This document shows positions 42,198-50,663 of a DNA stretch of 64,000 bases, piece by piece. This DNA comes from Aeromonas veronii (GTDB lineage Bacteria > Pseudomonadota > Gammaproteobacteria > Enterobacterales > Aeromonadaceae), in the NCBI RefSeq assembly GCF_040215105.1, contig NZ_CP157875.1, forward strand, positions 3,949,501 to 4,013,500, written 5' to 3'. A model generated the notes under the pieces. It ran no database searches and was not told where the DNA came from. It saw nothing but the letters and a program-made list of their open reading frames with translations. The translations under genes and the position numbers were made by a program. Position 1 is the first letter of the stretch; every line of letters starts with the position of its first letter.

Positions 42198-42347
42198 ATG
42201 TATCGTTTCACCGGTACCTGGCTGCACAAGGCCCTGGTGCGCCTGTGCGCAGGCCTGCTCGCCATCCTCGGCATCAAGCTCAGCCCCTTCTATCTGCTGG
42301 GACTGGTGGTCGTGCTCGGCCTGCACAAGGATCAACTGCTGGGCTGA
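42198..42347 (+). CDS. Small hydrophobic protein downstream of dusA
   Basis: A 49-codon frame starts two bases after the dusA stop codon. The product begins MYRFTGTWLHKALVRLCAGLLA and has one long hydrophobic region (ALVRLCAGLLAILGIKLSPF then YLLGLVVVLGLHK). It is positioned like pspG after dusA in E. coli but does not resemble PspG. It ends just before a strong terminator, and codon use looks normal, which supports it as a real small membrane protein. No function is assigned. Confidence 0.6.
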   Translation: MYRFTGTWLHKALVRLCAGLLAILGIKLSPFYLLGLVVVLGLHKDQLLG

Positions 42348-42370
42348 GCCTTTTCCCTGCCCGCAGACAC

Positions 42371-42403
42371 AAAAAAGCCGGAACCTCGCAGTTCCGGCTT
42401 TTT
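42371..42403. terminator. Terminator after dusA
   Basis: AAAAAAGCCGGAAC and GTTCCGGCTTTTT form a long stem. A and T runs on both sides make it usable by dusA (plus strand) and by the gene at 42418 (minus strand). Confidence 0.92.
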
Positions 42404-42417
42404 CATTGATGAGGGGC

Positions 42418-42843
42418 TTACTCGGTCGCCTCGACGAACTGCAGTTCGGGAGGCAGGGAAGTCAGCACGTCAGCGCAATAATCCCAGGTCGAGATGCGGT
42501 AATGCTGCAGATCCTCGTCCAGATGCAGGCCATCGGATTCCTGATGGAACCAGCTGGCGAAACGAGACGGGGTGATCAGCTGGATCTGTTCCTCGAGGGT
42601 GTGACTGTCGCGCCCCTCCGCCAGATCGCAATCCTCCATGACCCGCACGGCGAAGATGTGACGGAAGCTGACCCGGCACAGGTGCTGCGGCGGCAGATCG
42701 ATGCTGCGTGCACGGCCCAGCACCACGGTCAGGGTGTCGCTCCAGATATCCTGATGCAGTTCGGCCACGACCAGGCCGGGGGGAAGTTGACGAGCGGGTG
42801 CCCAGGGCACGGCCACCTGCCGAATGGCATTCTTCTGTTCCAT
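42418..42843 (-). CDS. Conserved-looking cytoplasmic protein of unknown function
   Basis: The 141-residue product starts MEQKNAIRQVAVPWAPARQLPPGLVVAEL and ends TSLPPELQFVEATE. It has no signal peptide or membrane segment. A beta-rich middle (VSFRHIFAVRVMEDCDL) and a tryptophan/histidine-rich C-terminal part (FASWFHQESDG, YRISTWDYCADVL) are visible. GAGGTGG lies just before the ATG at 42843. It is next to hupA on the same strand with a 99-base gap. I do not recognise a family. Confidence 0.75.
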   Translation of the reverse strand: MEQKNAIRQVAVPWAPARQLPPGLVVAELHQDIWSDTLTVVLGRARSIDLPPQHLCRVSFRHIFAVRVMEDCDLAEGRDSHTLEEQIQLITPSRFASWFHQESDGLHLDEDLQHYRISTWDYCADVLTSLPPELQFVEATE

Positions 42844-42942
42844 ATCCACCTCGCTACAGCGACTGCCATATCCTGAGTGTATCTGAAACAAATTCTGCCG
42901 GCGATGGCAAGAAAAAACCCGGCAGGTGCCGGGTTCACAGGA

Positions 42943-43215
42943 TTACTTGACGGCGTCTTTCAACGCCTTGCCTGCCACAAAGGACGGCACATTGGCGGCT
43001 GCAATCTGGATCTCTTTGCCAGTTTGCGGGTTGCGACCGGTACGGCCCGCACGATGGTTGACCTTGAAGGTACCAAAACCCACCAACTGAACGGCATCGC
43101 CCTCTTTCAGGCTCTGGGTAATACCATTGATGATCTCTTCCAGAGCAACTTTGGCCTGAGCTTTGCTCAGGTCTGCTTTGGCGGCAATTGCATCGACAAG
43201 TTGAGCTTTGTTCAT
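42943..43215 (-). CDS. hupA: DNA-binding protein HU-alpha
   Basis: Histone-like nucleoid protein that bends DNA. The 90-residue product is canonical: [22 protein letters not shown] at the dimer-forming N terminus, the signature [21 protein letters not shown] (about residues 46-66) forming the beta-arm, and [15 protein letters not shown] at the C terminus. The alpha subunit is indicated by [17 protein letters not shown] and by rsd nearby. The ATG at 43215 has AAGGAAA just upstream. Confidence 0.97.
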   Translation of the reverse strand: MNKAQLVDAIAAKADLSKAQAKVALEEIINGITQSLKEGDAVQLVGFGTFKVNHRAGRTGRNPQTGKEIQIAAANVPSFVAGKALKDAVK

Positions 43216-43555
43216 AACATTTCCTTTATGATCGGGCATTTAGCACCGGGCCACTCTATTCAAAAAAAAACACTCAGGCAAAGGCTTTATCAGCCCCATT
43301 GGCTTGAATGCTGGGGTTTTCATCAAGATCTGCGGAAATAGTCACATATCTCGCCCCTTCATCGTCCTTGGTGACGACACGGCGGCGCACAACCGATGAG
43401 GGACTTGTACGCAAACCCCCACCTGATGTAACAATATCCCCACACTCCTATTGACGGTCAACAGGATTTTCCCTAGTTATAGGAAGTGTCGTCAGTCGAT
43501 GGAATGACCGCAGGCCTGCCGCCATCGCGCCGCAGGCCATGCCCATGGAGGGTTT
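43216..43555. promoter_or_regulatory. Divergent hupA/rsd intergenic region
   Basis: This 340-base region separates hupA (minus) and rsd (plus). An A9 run lies at 43261-43269 upstream of hupA. On the plus strand TTGACG (43452-43457) followed by an AT-rich TAGTTATAG region is a possible rsd promoter, but spacing is poor. The middle (43330-43440) holds no gene or conserved structure that I recognise. Confidence 0.4.
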
Positions 43556-44038
43556 ATGTTAACTGAACTGGAAAACACCAAGCGCGCTTTGGCAGGCAAA
43601 CACAGGGCCATTGACGACTGGCTCGACGCGCGCCAGGCCTTGCTGGTCGAGTACATCCGGCTGGCCGGCCTCAAACCCGCCAGAGCCAAGCAGCGCTCCC
43701 TCCCCAGCCATAGCGAGTTGCAACGCTTCTGCGAACAGCTGGTCGACTACGTCAGCGCCGGTCACTTCGAGATCTACAACCACGTGGTGACAGCCTTCGA
43801 GCAGGCCAGCGGCGACAAGCTGGAGCTGGCCAAGCGCATCTATCCCCATATCCGGGCCTGCACCGAGTTCGCCCTGGAGTTCAACGACAAGTACAGCAAT
43901 GCCGACGAAGCCCAGTTGCTGTTGCTCGACGATGACCTGAACCATCTGGGCCCCGTGCTGGAAGACCGATTCAAGCAGGAGGATCGTCTGGTGAAGGCGC
44001 TGCAGGTGGTGGAATCTCTCAGCCACCAGCAAGGTTGA
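43556..44038 (+). CDS. rsd: Regulator of sigma D, Rsd (AlgQ family)
   Basis: Anti-sigma factor that binds region 4 of sigma-70 in stationary phase, and in E. coli also stimulates SpoT. The 160-residue all-helical product opens MLTELENTKRALAGKHRAIDDWLDARQALLVEYIRLAGL and has LPSHSELQRFCEQLVDYVSAGHFEIYNHV (about residues 49-77), which match Rsd/AlgQ. GGAGG is present six bases before the ATG. It is alone, with a PilZ gene about 100 bases downstream. Confidence 0.93.
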   Translation: MLTELENTKRALAGKHRAIDDWLDARQALLVEYIRLAGLKPARAKQRSLPSHSELQRFCEQLVDYVSAGHFEIYNHVVTAFEQASGDKLELAKRIYPHIRACTEFALEFNDKYSNADEAQLLLLDDDLNHLGPVLEDRFKQEDRLVKALQVVESLSHQQG

Positions 44039-44140
44039 TGGTCAATACCGGAGCCAGCTCAAGATCCTGCCGCTCAAGCTGGATTACAATCTGAAGCAAC
44101 CTTTGCCAGCCCTGAATCGGCCTTTCTACCGGAGATGAAC

Positions 44141-44530
44141 ATGCCAGAGCGCCGCCAGTTTACCCGGATCTTCTACCTGACCGCCGCCAGGCTGAGCCAG
44201 GGGGGGCGTCAGTGGCGCACCCAGCTGGTCGATGTCTCCCTGCAGGGAGCCCTGCTGCTCAGGCCGGAGGATTGGTCCCCCAGCGGCGACAAGGAGTACG
44301 AGGTCTGCTTCGTGCTCAGCGGCAGCGATATCGAGATCAAAATGCAGGTGGAGCTGACGCACGAGGCCAGCAAGAAGCTGGGCTTCTATTGTCACCACAT
44401 CGACATCGACAGCGCCAGCCACCTCAAGCGGATGATCCAGCTGAACGTGGGAGAAGAGCAGCTGCTCTATCGCGAGCTGGAACAATTGCTGCAGGAGCAT
44501 CAGGATCACGCAGCCCCCAGCCCTGAGTGA
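44141..44530 (+). CDS. Single-domain PilZ protein, c-di-GMP receptor
   Basis: The 129-residue product is almost entirely one PilZ domain. The first c-di-GMP-binding motif RRQFTR (residues 4-9, RxxxR) and the second, DVSLQGALL (about 32-40, DxSxxG), are intact, so c-di-GMP binding is likely. The partner protein is unknown. The ATG at 44141 has CCGGAG eight bases upstream; an ATG two codons earlier overlaps that site. A strong terminator follows. Other c-di-GMP genes lie within 10 kb (46068 and 51337). Confidence 0.9.
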   Translation: MPERRQFTRIFYLTAARLSQGGRQWRTQLVDVSLQGALLLRPEDWSPSGDKEYEVCFVLSGSDIEIKMQVELTHEASKKLGFYCHHIDIDSASHLKRMIQLNVGEEQLLYRELEQLLQEHQDHAAPSPE

Positions 44531-44550
44531 CCGGGCTGCATGATTCAAAA

Positions 44551-44580
44551 GAAAAAGGAGCGCTAACGCGCTCCTTTTTC
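44551..44580. terminator. Bidirectional terminator between PilZ gene and radA
   Basis: GAAAAAGGAGCGC-TAAC-GCGCTCCTTTTTC is a perfect 13-base-pair stem with T tracts on both strands. Confidence 0.93.
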
Positions 44581-44599
44581 TTTGCCGCAACTGACCCCG

Positions 44600-45967
44600 T
44601 TACAAGGCCTCGAGGGCGTCGGACAGCTTCTTCACCGGCACCACTTCCATCCCCTCGATGAGATGTTTGGGGGCATTGGCGTGAGGCACGATGGCACGCC
44701 GGAAGCCGTGCTTGGCCGCCTCCTGCAAGCGCTCCTGGCCGGAGGGCACGGGCCGGATCTCGCCGGAAAGCCCCACCTCCCCGAACACCACCAGATCCTT
44801 GGGCAGGGCCTGATCCCGGAAACTGGAGACCATGGCCAGCAAGAGCGCCAGATCCGCGCTGGTCTCCTCTACCTTGACGCCCCCCACCACGTTGATGAAG
44901 ACATCCTGATCCGCCATCTGCAGGCCACCGTGGCGATGGAGCACCGCCAGCAACATGGCGAGACGGTTGTGATCCATCCCCACCGCCACCCGGCGCGGGT
45001 TGGAGAGCTGGGAGTAATCCACCAGTGCCTGCAGTTCCACCAGCAGCGGCCGGGTCCCTTCCCAGATCACCATGACGATGGAGCCCGGCGCCTGTTCCTC
45101 CCCCCGGCTCAGGAAGATGGCGGAGGGGTTGCTCACCTCCTTCATGCCTTGCCCGGTCATGGCGAAGACTCCGAGCTCGTTGACCGCCCCGAAGCGGTTC
45201 TTGTGGGAACGCAGGGTCCTAAAACGGGAGTCATGGCCCCCGTCCAGCAGCACGGAGCAATCGATGCAGTGCTCCAGCACCTTGGGCCCCGCCAGGGTGC
45301 CGTCCTTGGTGACATGGCCGACCATGAAGATGGCGACATGGTTCTGCTTGGCGTAGCGGGTGAGCAGGGCCGCGGATTCCCGTACCTGGGAGACGGAACC
45401 CGGCGCGGACTGCACGTCCGCCACGTGCATCACCTGGATGGAGTCGATGACCATGATCTGCGGCTGCTCCTGCTGGGCGATGAGGCAGATCTGCTCGACG
45501 GAGGTTTCAGACAGCATGCGCAGCTTGTCGGTGGGCAGCCCCAGCCGGCTGGCCCGCATCGCCACCTGTTGCAGGGACTCCTCCCCGGTCACGTACAGGG
45601 TCTTCATCCGCTCGGCCAGTCCGCACATGGTCTGCAGCAGCAGGGTCGACTTGCCCGCCCCCGGATTGCCACCGATCAGGATGGCAGACCCCGGTACCAC
45701 ACCGCCGCCCAGCACCCGATCCAGCTCCTTGAAACCGGAGCTGAAGCGGGGGATCTCGGTGGTGGCGATCTCCGCCAGGGTCTGCACCTGGCTACCGACG
45801 GCACCGGCATAGCCACTGTAACGGGCGCTGCTTTTGCCCGGGGTATTCACCCCCAACCGGACTTCGCTGATGGTGTTCCACTCCTTGCACTCGCTGCACT
45901 GACCTTGCCAGCGGGTAAAGTCGGCGCCACATTCGGTGCAAACATAGGCGGTTTTGTTTTTGGCCAT
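44600..45967 (-). CDS. radA: DNA repair protein RadA (Sms)
   Basis: RecA-like ATPase and branch-migration helicase for recombination intermediates. The 455-residue product has the N-terminal zinc finger CTECGADFTRWQGQCSEC (residues 10-27), Walker A GGNPGAGKSTLL (about 93-104), the RadA-specific KNRFG motif (about 252-256) and a C-terminal Lon-protease-like domain (about 310-455, VGGVKVEETSADLALLLAMVSSF). It is divergent from the two-PilZ gene. In E. coli radA follows serB; here it is separated from serB by two genes. Confidence 0.97.
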   Translation of the reverse strand: MAKNKTAYVCTECGADFTRWQGQCSECKEWNTISEVRLGVNTPGKSSARYSGYAGAVGSQVQTLAEIATTEIPRFSSGFKELDRVLGGGVVPGSAILIGGNPGAGKSTLLLQTMCGLAERMKTLYVTGEESLQQVAMRASRLGLPTDKLRMLSETSVEQICLIAQQEQPQIMVIDSIQVMHVADVQSAPGSVSQVRESAALLTRYAKQNHVAIFMVGHVTKDGTLAGPKVLEHCIDCSVLLDGGHDSRFRTLRSHKNRFGAVNELGVFAMTGQGMKEVSNPSAIFLSRGEEQAPGSIVMVIWEGTRPLLVELQALVDYSQLSNPRRVAVGMDHNRLAMLLAVLHRHGGLQMADQDVFINVVGGVKVEETSADLALLLAMVSSFRDQALPKDLVVFGEVGLSGEIRPVPSGQERLQEAAKHGFRRAIVPHANAPKHLIEGMEVVPVKKLSDALEAL

Positions 45968-46067
45968 GGATAACTCGGGGACAGGATGAATTCCTGCTTG
46001 ATATACTTGGTTGCGACCGACAGATCAAACCCAGATTTGGAAAAGTGACCCTCCGCGGCAGGATGAC

Positions 46068-48437
46068 ATGGATTCAGAACAGCCCCTACACCTGATAGAA
46101 CAGCTTGTCCCCCTGCTTCGGGAAAAGGACTTCGACGAGATCTTCAACCGTCTGACTCAAAACGAAAATACCAACAGTCGCTTCCTCCTCAAGATGGAGC
46201 TCAAGCGCAAGTGCACCCCCTGCCGTCGGGTGATCGACATGCGCAGCGAACTCGGCGAGCTCTGTCAGGTCTATGAGTCAGAGGGCGTGACGCATTTCAT
46301 GCCCACCGAGGCCATCGCCCTGTTCCAGTCCCAGTGCTATCTCTACCGGGACAGCTACACGCTGGGGGTCTACGAGGCGTTGCAGGCCTGGTACAAACTC
46401 AATCAGGGGCGCATGGATCGCCTCTCCCTGCCCAGCAGCCCGTTTCATCCCTTCGACGTCAACGCCATCCCCTTCGCCAGCCACTATGGCCGCCAGGAGG
46501 AGCGGATGCACTTCAGCTCCCCCATGGTGCTCAGGCTGGCCAGCGGGGAGAAGATCTTCGCCAAGAGCTCGGATCTCTCCCTCGGCGGGATCCGGGTCTC
46601 GGTCCCCTACCTGCCCGACTACCAGACCGGTGAGCAGATCGAGGTCATCTTCACCGGTCTGGAGCGGGAATCGGCCAATCCCCTGCTGCGTCAGCCCATC
46701 GATTACCAGATCCTGGGAGAAGAGCAGAAAGAGGGGAAATTCTGGCTGAGGCTGGTGAAGATCGGGGATCATCCTGCCTTCGAGCGCTTTCTCAGTGAAT
46801 TCATCGAACACAACCGCAGCCGCTACCGGGTCAGTGTCGATTACCTGCTGTCCGCCGCCATCATCAAGGGCTATGAGCAGTTCTACCTGCCGCGGATGAC
46901 CGGCATGCCCCTGTTCTTTGGCAAGGGGGATGCCCCCGCCCTTGAAATCGCCCTGCGCACCGAGAACAACCAGCATCTGCTCGAATACTGGCGAGACGCC
47001 AAGAACCGGGACATGCTCGCCAGCCTGTTCTCGCCGGCCCGGCTGCGCGATCTGCTGCCCCAGGGCGGTGGATTGAAAGAGACCCTGATCTACAGCTTCA
47101 CCCACTCGGTGCGCAGCCACCTCTACTTCTTCTCCGCCACCCGGGAGGAGCTGCAACAGAGCGGCCTGACCGCCCTCTTCTTCCAGGTCGGCGCCCGCCG
47201 CCCCAGCTGGCGCGTCTACAAGTTCAGCCTGGAAGCTTGTTCGCTGGCGGAGGCCGATCTCGACAGTCAACAGGGTGAACCCCACCAGTTGCAGGACATG
47301 CTGCTGCGAGAGAGGCTGAAACAGATAGGTTATGTGGGAGCGCTGCAGGAGATCGGCCTGGACAACCAGCGCGAGGAGTTCGGCTACGATGCCAGCCTGC
47401 ACCACAACGCCAATGAATTGCAGCGCTTCGGTCACGGCATCGAGGCCGCCCCCTTCGAGATAGAGACGCTGCACTATGTGCAACTGCGCAAGGAGGCACG
47501 CTACGTTCACAAGACCGCCATCGTCATCCGCCACAAGGAGCGAGCCTGGCTCGGCTGGACCCGGGACATCTCGGCCCACGGCATGCAAGTCGAGCTGGAA
47601 GAGCCCCTCGACGGGGAGAAGGGGGATATCCTCCAGGTTGCCCTGCCCCGGTTGCAGGAGCTCTCCAAGAGCATGGATCTGCAGCGCCTGCCCTACCGGC
47701 TGGTCAGCCAGAACCTCAGTCGCACCGTGCTGCATCTGTGCATCGAGGGGACACCGGAGCGTCACACCGGCCATCAGTTCTTCAGCCTGCTGATCGAAAG
47801 CAACCAGAACAAACTCAAGGCCACCCGGGAGCACAGGCGCTACCGTGGCATGGCGCGGGCGCTGCGCAACATCTTCACCCACCACCTGTTCGACACCCCC
47901 GTCTACATCAACAAACAGAAAGCGGCTCCCCAGCTGGCGGCGGCGGGCCTCTCCCCCCGGCCCCGCAGCCTCACCAAGCTGCTGCACTCCTGCGCCGAGC
48001 AGGAGGGAGAGATCAACCTCTATCCCCTGTTCCAGGGGGGGCTCCTCAAGAGCCTGCTGCTCAATCCCTTGCGAGCCATCGAACGGGAAGACAAACCCGC
48101 CCAGGAGGAGGTCTATATCGCCAGCCTCCACTCCCAGGGAGGAGCGCCTCTGTTCCTCAGCCGTCTGGCGAGCAGCTTCCCGACCCTGGCGGACAAGCGC
48201 CGCTTCGTGGAGCTGGCCCTGCGACAGGGGCAGTTCTACTCGGTACTGGTCGGTATCTCCCGCACCGGCCGGCCGGATACCAGCTTCATCGCCAACGAGC
48301 TGGACTACATCGCCAAGTTTGCCATCCACAAGGCCAAGAAGCTGGAAGAGGAGCTGTGGAGCGTGGTGGGGGTCGGTGAGCTGACGGACACCAGCCAGGC
48401 CACCCTGTTCCGGCTCGGCATCCGGCCAGCGGCTTAA
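46068..48437 (+). CDS. Large protein with two PilZ domains (PlzC-like)
   Basis: The 789-residue product has two PilZ-type domains within a long soluble protein. The first (about residues 150-250) includes HYGRQEERMHFSSP and SSDLSLGGIRVSV, the second (about 465-560) includes RKEARYVHKTAIVI and TRDISAHGMQVEL. An N-terminal part (residues 1-130) contains a CTPCRRVIDM segment, and the C-terminal 200 residues (LSPRPRSLTKLL, LYPLFQGGLLKSLLLNPL) form a third, unnamed region. The motif arginines look partly altered, so binding of c-di-GMP is not certain. Its location beside radA and serB recalls PlzC of Vibrio cholerae. AGGA sets the start at 46068. Confidence 0.85.
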   Translation: MDSEQPLHLIEQLVPLLREKDFDEIFNRLTQNENTNSRFLLKMELKRKCTPCRRVIDMRSELGELCQVYESEGVTHFMPTEAIALFQSQCYLYRDSYTLGVYEALQAWYKLNQGRMDRLSLPSSPFHPFDVNAIPFASHYGRQEERMHFSSPMVLRLASGEKIFAKSSDLSLGGIRVSVPYLPDYQTGEQIEVIFTGLERESANPLLRQPIDYQILGEEQKEGKFWLRLVKIGDHPAFERFLSEFIEHNRSRYRVSVDYLLSAAIIKGYEQFYLPRMTGMPLFFGKGDAPALEIALRTENNQHLLEYWRDAKNRDMLASLFSPARLRDLLPQGGGLKETLIYSFTHSVRSHLYFFSATREELQQSGLTALFFQVGARRPSWRVYKFSLEACSLAEADLDSQQGEPHQLQDMLLRERLKQIGYVGALQEIGLDNQREEFGYDASLHHNANELQRFGHGIEAAPFEIETLHYVQLRKEARYVHKTAIVIRHKERAWLGWTRDISAHGMQVELEEPLDGEKGDILQVALPRLQELSKSMDLQRLPYRLVSQNLSRTVLHLCIEGTPERHTGHQFFSLLIESNQNKLKATREHRRYRGMARALRNIFTHHLFDTPVYINKQKAAPQLAAAGLSPRPRSLTKLLHSCAEQEGEINLYPLFQGGLLKSLLLNPLRAIEREDKPAQEEVYIASLHSQGGAPLFLSRLASSFPTLADKRRFVELALRQGQFYSVLVGISRTGRPDTSFIANELDYIAKFAIHKAKKLEEELWSVVGVGELTDTSQATLFRLGIRPAA

Positions 48438-48469
48438 CCCAGGGCAACCTTCGTCGGTTCACCCGCAAG

Positions 48470-48499
48470 AGAGAGGGCGGCCCCAAGGCCGCCCTCTCT
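48470..48499. terminator. Hairpin between convergent genes at 48437 and 48540
   Basis: AGAGAGGGCGG and CCGCCCTCTCT form a perfect 11-base-pair stem. T runs are absent, so termination efficiency is uncertain. Confidence 0.6.
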
Positions 48500-48539
48500 G
48501 TATCCGGTCATCGGTTCAATCACCGATCTCCACGCCGCC

Positions 48540-49445
48540 TCAGGTCGCCTGCGGGTTGCCGAGCCAGGTGAGGATCTGGGGGAAGTGATCCTCCTGGGCC
48601 TGGGGAGCGGTCAGCATGTTGATGTGGTCATAATCGAGCCGGTTGCCGTTGTCCCGCCCGAGCCGGGTATGGCGGGTCGCCGAGCCCATCTCGCCGCTGA
48701 ACCGGCGCACGTCGATGGGATGGCCCAGCACCTTGTCGGCTCTGGCCGAGATCATCCAGAGGGGCGGCCAGGCCACCCGGCCCGCCGCCTCCCCATAGGC
48801 AAAGCCGTCATGGGGATCCTGCCAGGGGCCGCACTTCACCCAGGGGATGGTCTCCTGCAGGTAGCGCAGGGGTTCGTCGTCCGCCCCCATTTTCAGTTTG
48901 CGCGCAGCCAGGAAGCCGCTGTTGCGGGCCAGCCAGGGCGCGAGCCGATTCCAGATGAGATCGACCTTCAGCCAACGCTCCGGATTCTGCACCGAGACGC
49001 CGCGCTTGGTGCCGAAGAACACCATGCTGGCGATGCCATCCGCCATCTCGGGGAAACGAGCCAGGGTCGAGGCCATGATGACGCCGCCCCAGGAGTGTGC
49101 CATCCAGTGCACCCTGGCATCGGGATGGCGCGCGGCCACCCAGCGCTGCAGGGCGGGGACATCCTCGGTGATGAGCTCATGCTGGCCGTGACCGGCCCGT
49201 TCGGCAATGGCAGGAGTGCTCAGGCCCCGGCCCCGCAGGTCCGCCACATAGACCTGATAGCCATGGCGAGCCAGGTAGCAGGCCAGCCCCTTGCCCGATT
49301 CGGTATAGAAGATGCGGCCATTCTCGATGGCCCCATGGACCATCAGGATGGGGTCGGCGTGGACCGCCACACCGGGGTGAATATGGCGGACATGCAGTCG
49401 ATGCTGGCCGCAGGGGATAAACAGGGATTGTTGCAACAGTTCCAT
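48540..49445 (-). CDS. Alpha/beta-hydrolase of unknown substrate
   Basis: The 301-residue product has the alpha/beta-hydrolase fold: oxyanion region LMVHGAIENGRIFY (about residues 33-46), ADLRGRGLS (about 68-76), the nucleophile elbow MAHSWGGVIMAS (about 114-125, nucleophile Ser in HSWGG) and a late DYDHINML carrying the probable catalytic histidine. No signal peptide is seen. It resembles hydrolases annotated as esterases or lipases; the substrate is unknown. It lies 27 bases downstream of serB, so it is probably cotranscribed. Confidence 0.85.
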   Translation of the reverse strand: MELLQQSLFIPCGQHRLHVRHIHPGVAVHADPILMVHGAIENGRIFYTESGKGLACYLARHGYQVYVADLRGRGLSTPAIAERAGHGQHELITEDVPALQRWVAARHPDARVHWMAHSWGGVIMASTLARFPEMADGIASMVFFGTKRGVSVQNPERWLKVDLIWNRLAPWLARNSGFLAARKLKMGADDEPLRYLQETIPWVKCGPWQDPHDGFAYGEAAGRVAWPPLWMISARADKVLGHPIDVRRFSGEMGSATRHTRLGRDNGNRLDYDHINMLTAPQAQEDHFPQILTWLGNPQAT

Positions 49446-49472
49446 CTTGATTTCCGGCCCTCCTGACCGATG

Positions 49473-50477
49473 TCAACACCAGCGCAAATCGCGGCAGGCC
49501 AGTGCCCCGAGCAGGCAGATGACCCCTTCGAGGTCGTGGTGGTTGAGGGTGGCCGCCGCCTGCGCCCGCACCAGGGGCTTGGCATGAATGGCGATGCCGA
49601 GCCCCGCCACTCCCATCATCTTGAGATCGTTGGCCCCGTCCCCCACCGCCACCGTCTGGGAGGGGGGGACAGTATAGTCTGCCGCCAGTCGTTCCAACAC
49701 CTCGGCCTTGACGGCGGCATCGACGATGCGACCGCTCACCTGGCCGCTCAGACGATCACCGTCCAGGGCCAGCTCGTTGGCGAAGATGGCATCCAGCCCC
49801 AGCGCCCGTTGCAGCTCACCGGCGAAGCGGGTGAAACCGCCGGAGGCGATCGCCACCTTCCAGCCAGCATCCTTCAGGGTATCGACCATCAGCCGCAATC
49901 CCGGCATCCAGGGCATGTGCCCCGCGACGTCATCGAGAATGGTGACCGGCGCGCCCGCCAGCAGGGCGACCCGGTTGCGCAGGCTGTCCGCAAATTCCAG
50001 CTTGCCCTGCATGGCTGCCGCCGTCACGGCGGCCACCTGCTCCCCCACCCCGGCCAGGCGAGCTATCTCGTCGATGCATTCGATCTGGATGGCGGTGGAG
50101 TCCATGTCCATCACCAGCAGACCGGGTTCACGCAGGCTGGGCAGAGCGGCGAGATGACAGAGATCGAGATCCCAGGTCTCGGCCTTGATCCCCTGCACCA
50201 ACGCGGGGGAGAAGTGACTGGTGCCGAGCAACAAGAGCGGGATCCCCGCCGGCTCTCCCGGCGGGTAGAGACTGGCAGACACCCCATGATGAGTCAGCAG
50301 GGCGGCCAGCCGCGCCAGATGGTGGGCCCCCAGTCCCTTGCCGAACAGCACAAGCCAGGCGGCATCCAGCGGCTCATCCACGGGGAGCAAGGCTTCGGAA
50401 GTCAGCAGCCAGTGGGGCGCGGAGCACAGGGCCAAAGGCCAGCCAGAGAGAGTCGGGGGGAGTTGGGACAACAACAT
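49473..50477 (-). CDS. serB: Phosphoserine phosphatase SerB
   Basis: Final step of serine biosynthesis. The 334-residue product has an N-terminal ACT-like/extension region (1-115) and a HAD domain with motif I MDMDSTAI (about residues 122-129), motif II IASGGFTRF (about 211-219), and motifs III and IV in VGDGANDLKMM (about 284-294). It is divergent from ytjB, as in E. coli where ytjB (smp) adjoins serB. Terminal residues CRDLRWC differ from the usual end but do not affect the domain. Confidence 0.96.
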   Translation of the reverse strand: MLLSQLPPTLSGWPLALCSAPHWLLTSEALLPVDEPLDAAWLVLFGKGLGAHHLARLAALLTHHGVSASLYPPGEPAGIPLLLLGTSHFSPALVQGIKAETWDLDLCHLAALPSLREPGLLVMDMDSTAIQIECIDEIARLAGVGEQVAAVTAAAMQGKLEFADSLRNRVALLAGAPVTILDDVAGHMPWMPGLRLMVDTLKDAGWKVAIASGGFTRFAGELQRALGLDAIFANELALDGDRLSGQVSGRIVDAAVKAEVLERLAADYTVPPSQTVAVGDGANDLKMMGVAGLGIAIHAKPLVRAQAAATLNHHDLEGVICLLGALACRDLRWC

Positions 50478-50663
50478 AAGAGAGACGCCTTCCTTGGGGG
50501 TTCAACATGCTGGCCCAGAGTAGCGTATTGCTTTTTGTACAGGCAAGCGCCAAGATCCCGCCATGGATCCGCCCGGGTGAACAGTGCCTGGCAGGGTTCC
50601 CAGGCGGTGTGCCACCAGCATGCCGCGGCTTTCCGGCATCACCCATCGCAAGAGGTTCGAGCT

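Noticed and set aside
46278..48329. A 683-codon minus-strand frame
   Set aside because: It is antisense to the two-PilZ gene and has a composition (Gln, Gly, Leu, Glu-rich) typical of shadow frames.
49470..50663. Long plus-strand frame continuing upstream of ytjB
   Set aside because: This part is antisense to serB, which has all HAD motifs. The ytjB product starts at the TTG at 50664 with its own ribosome binding site.
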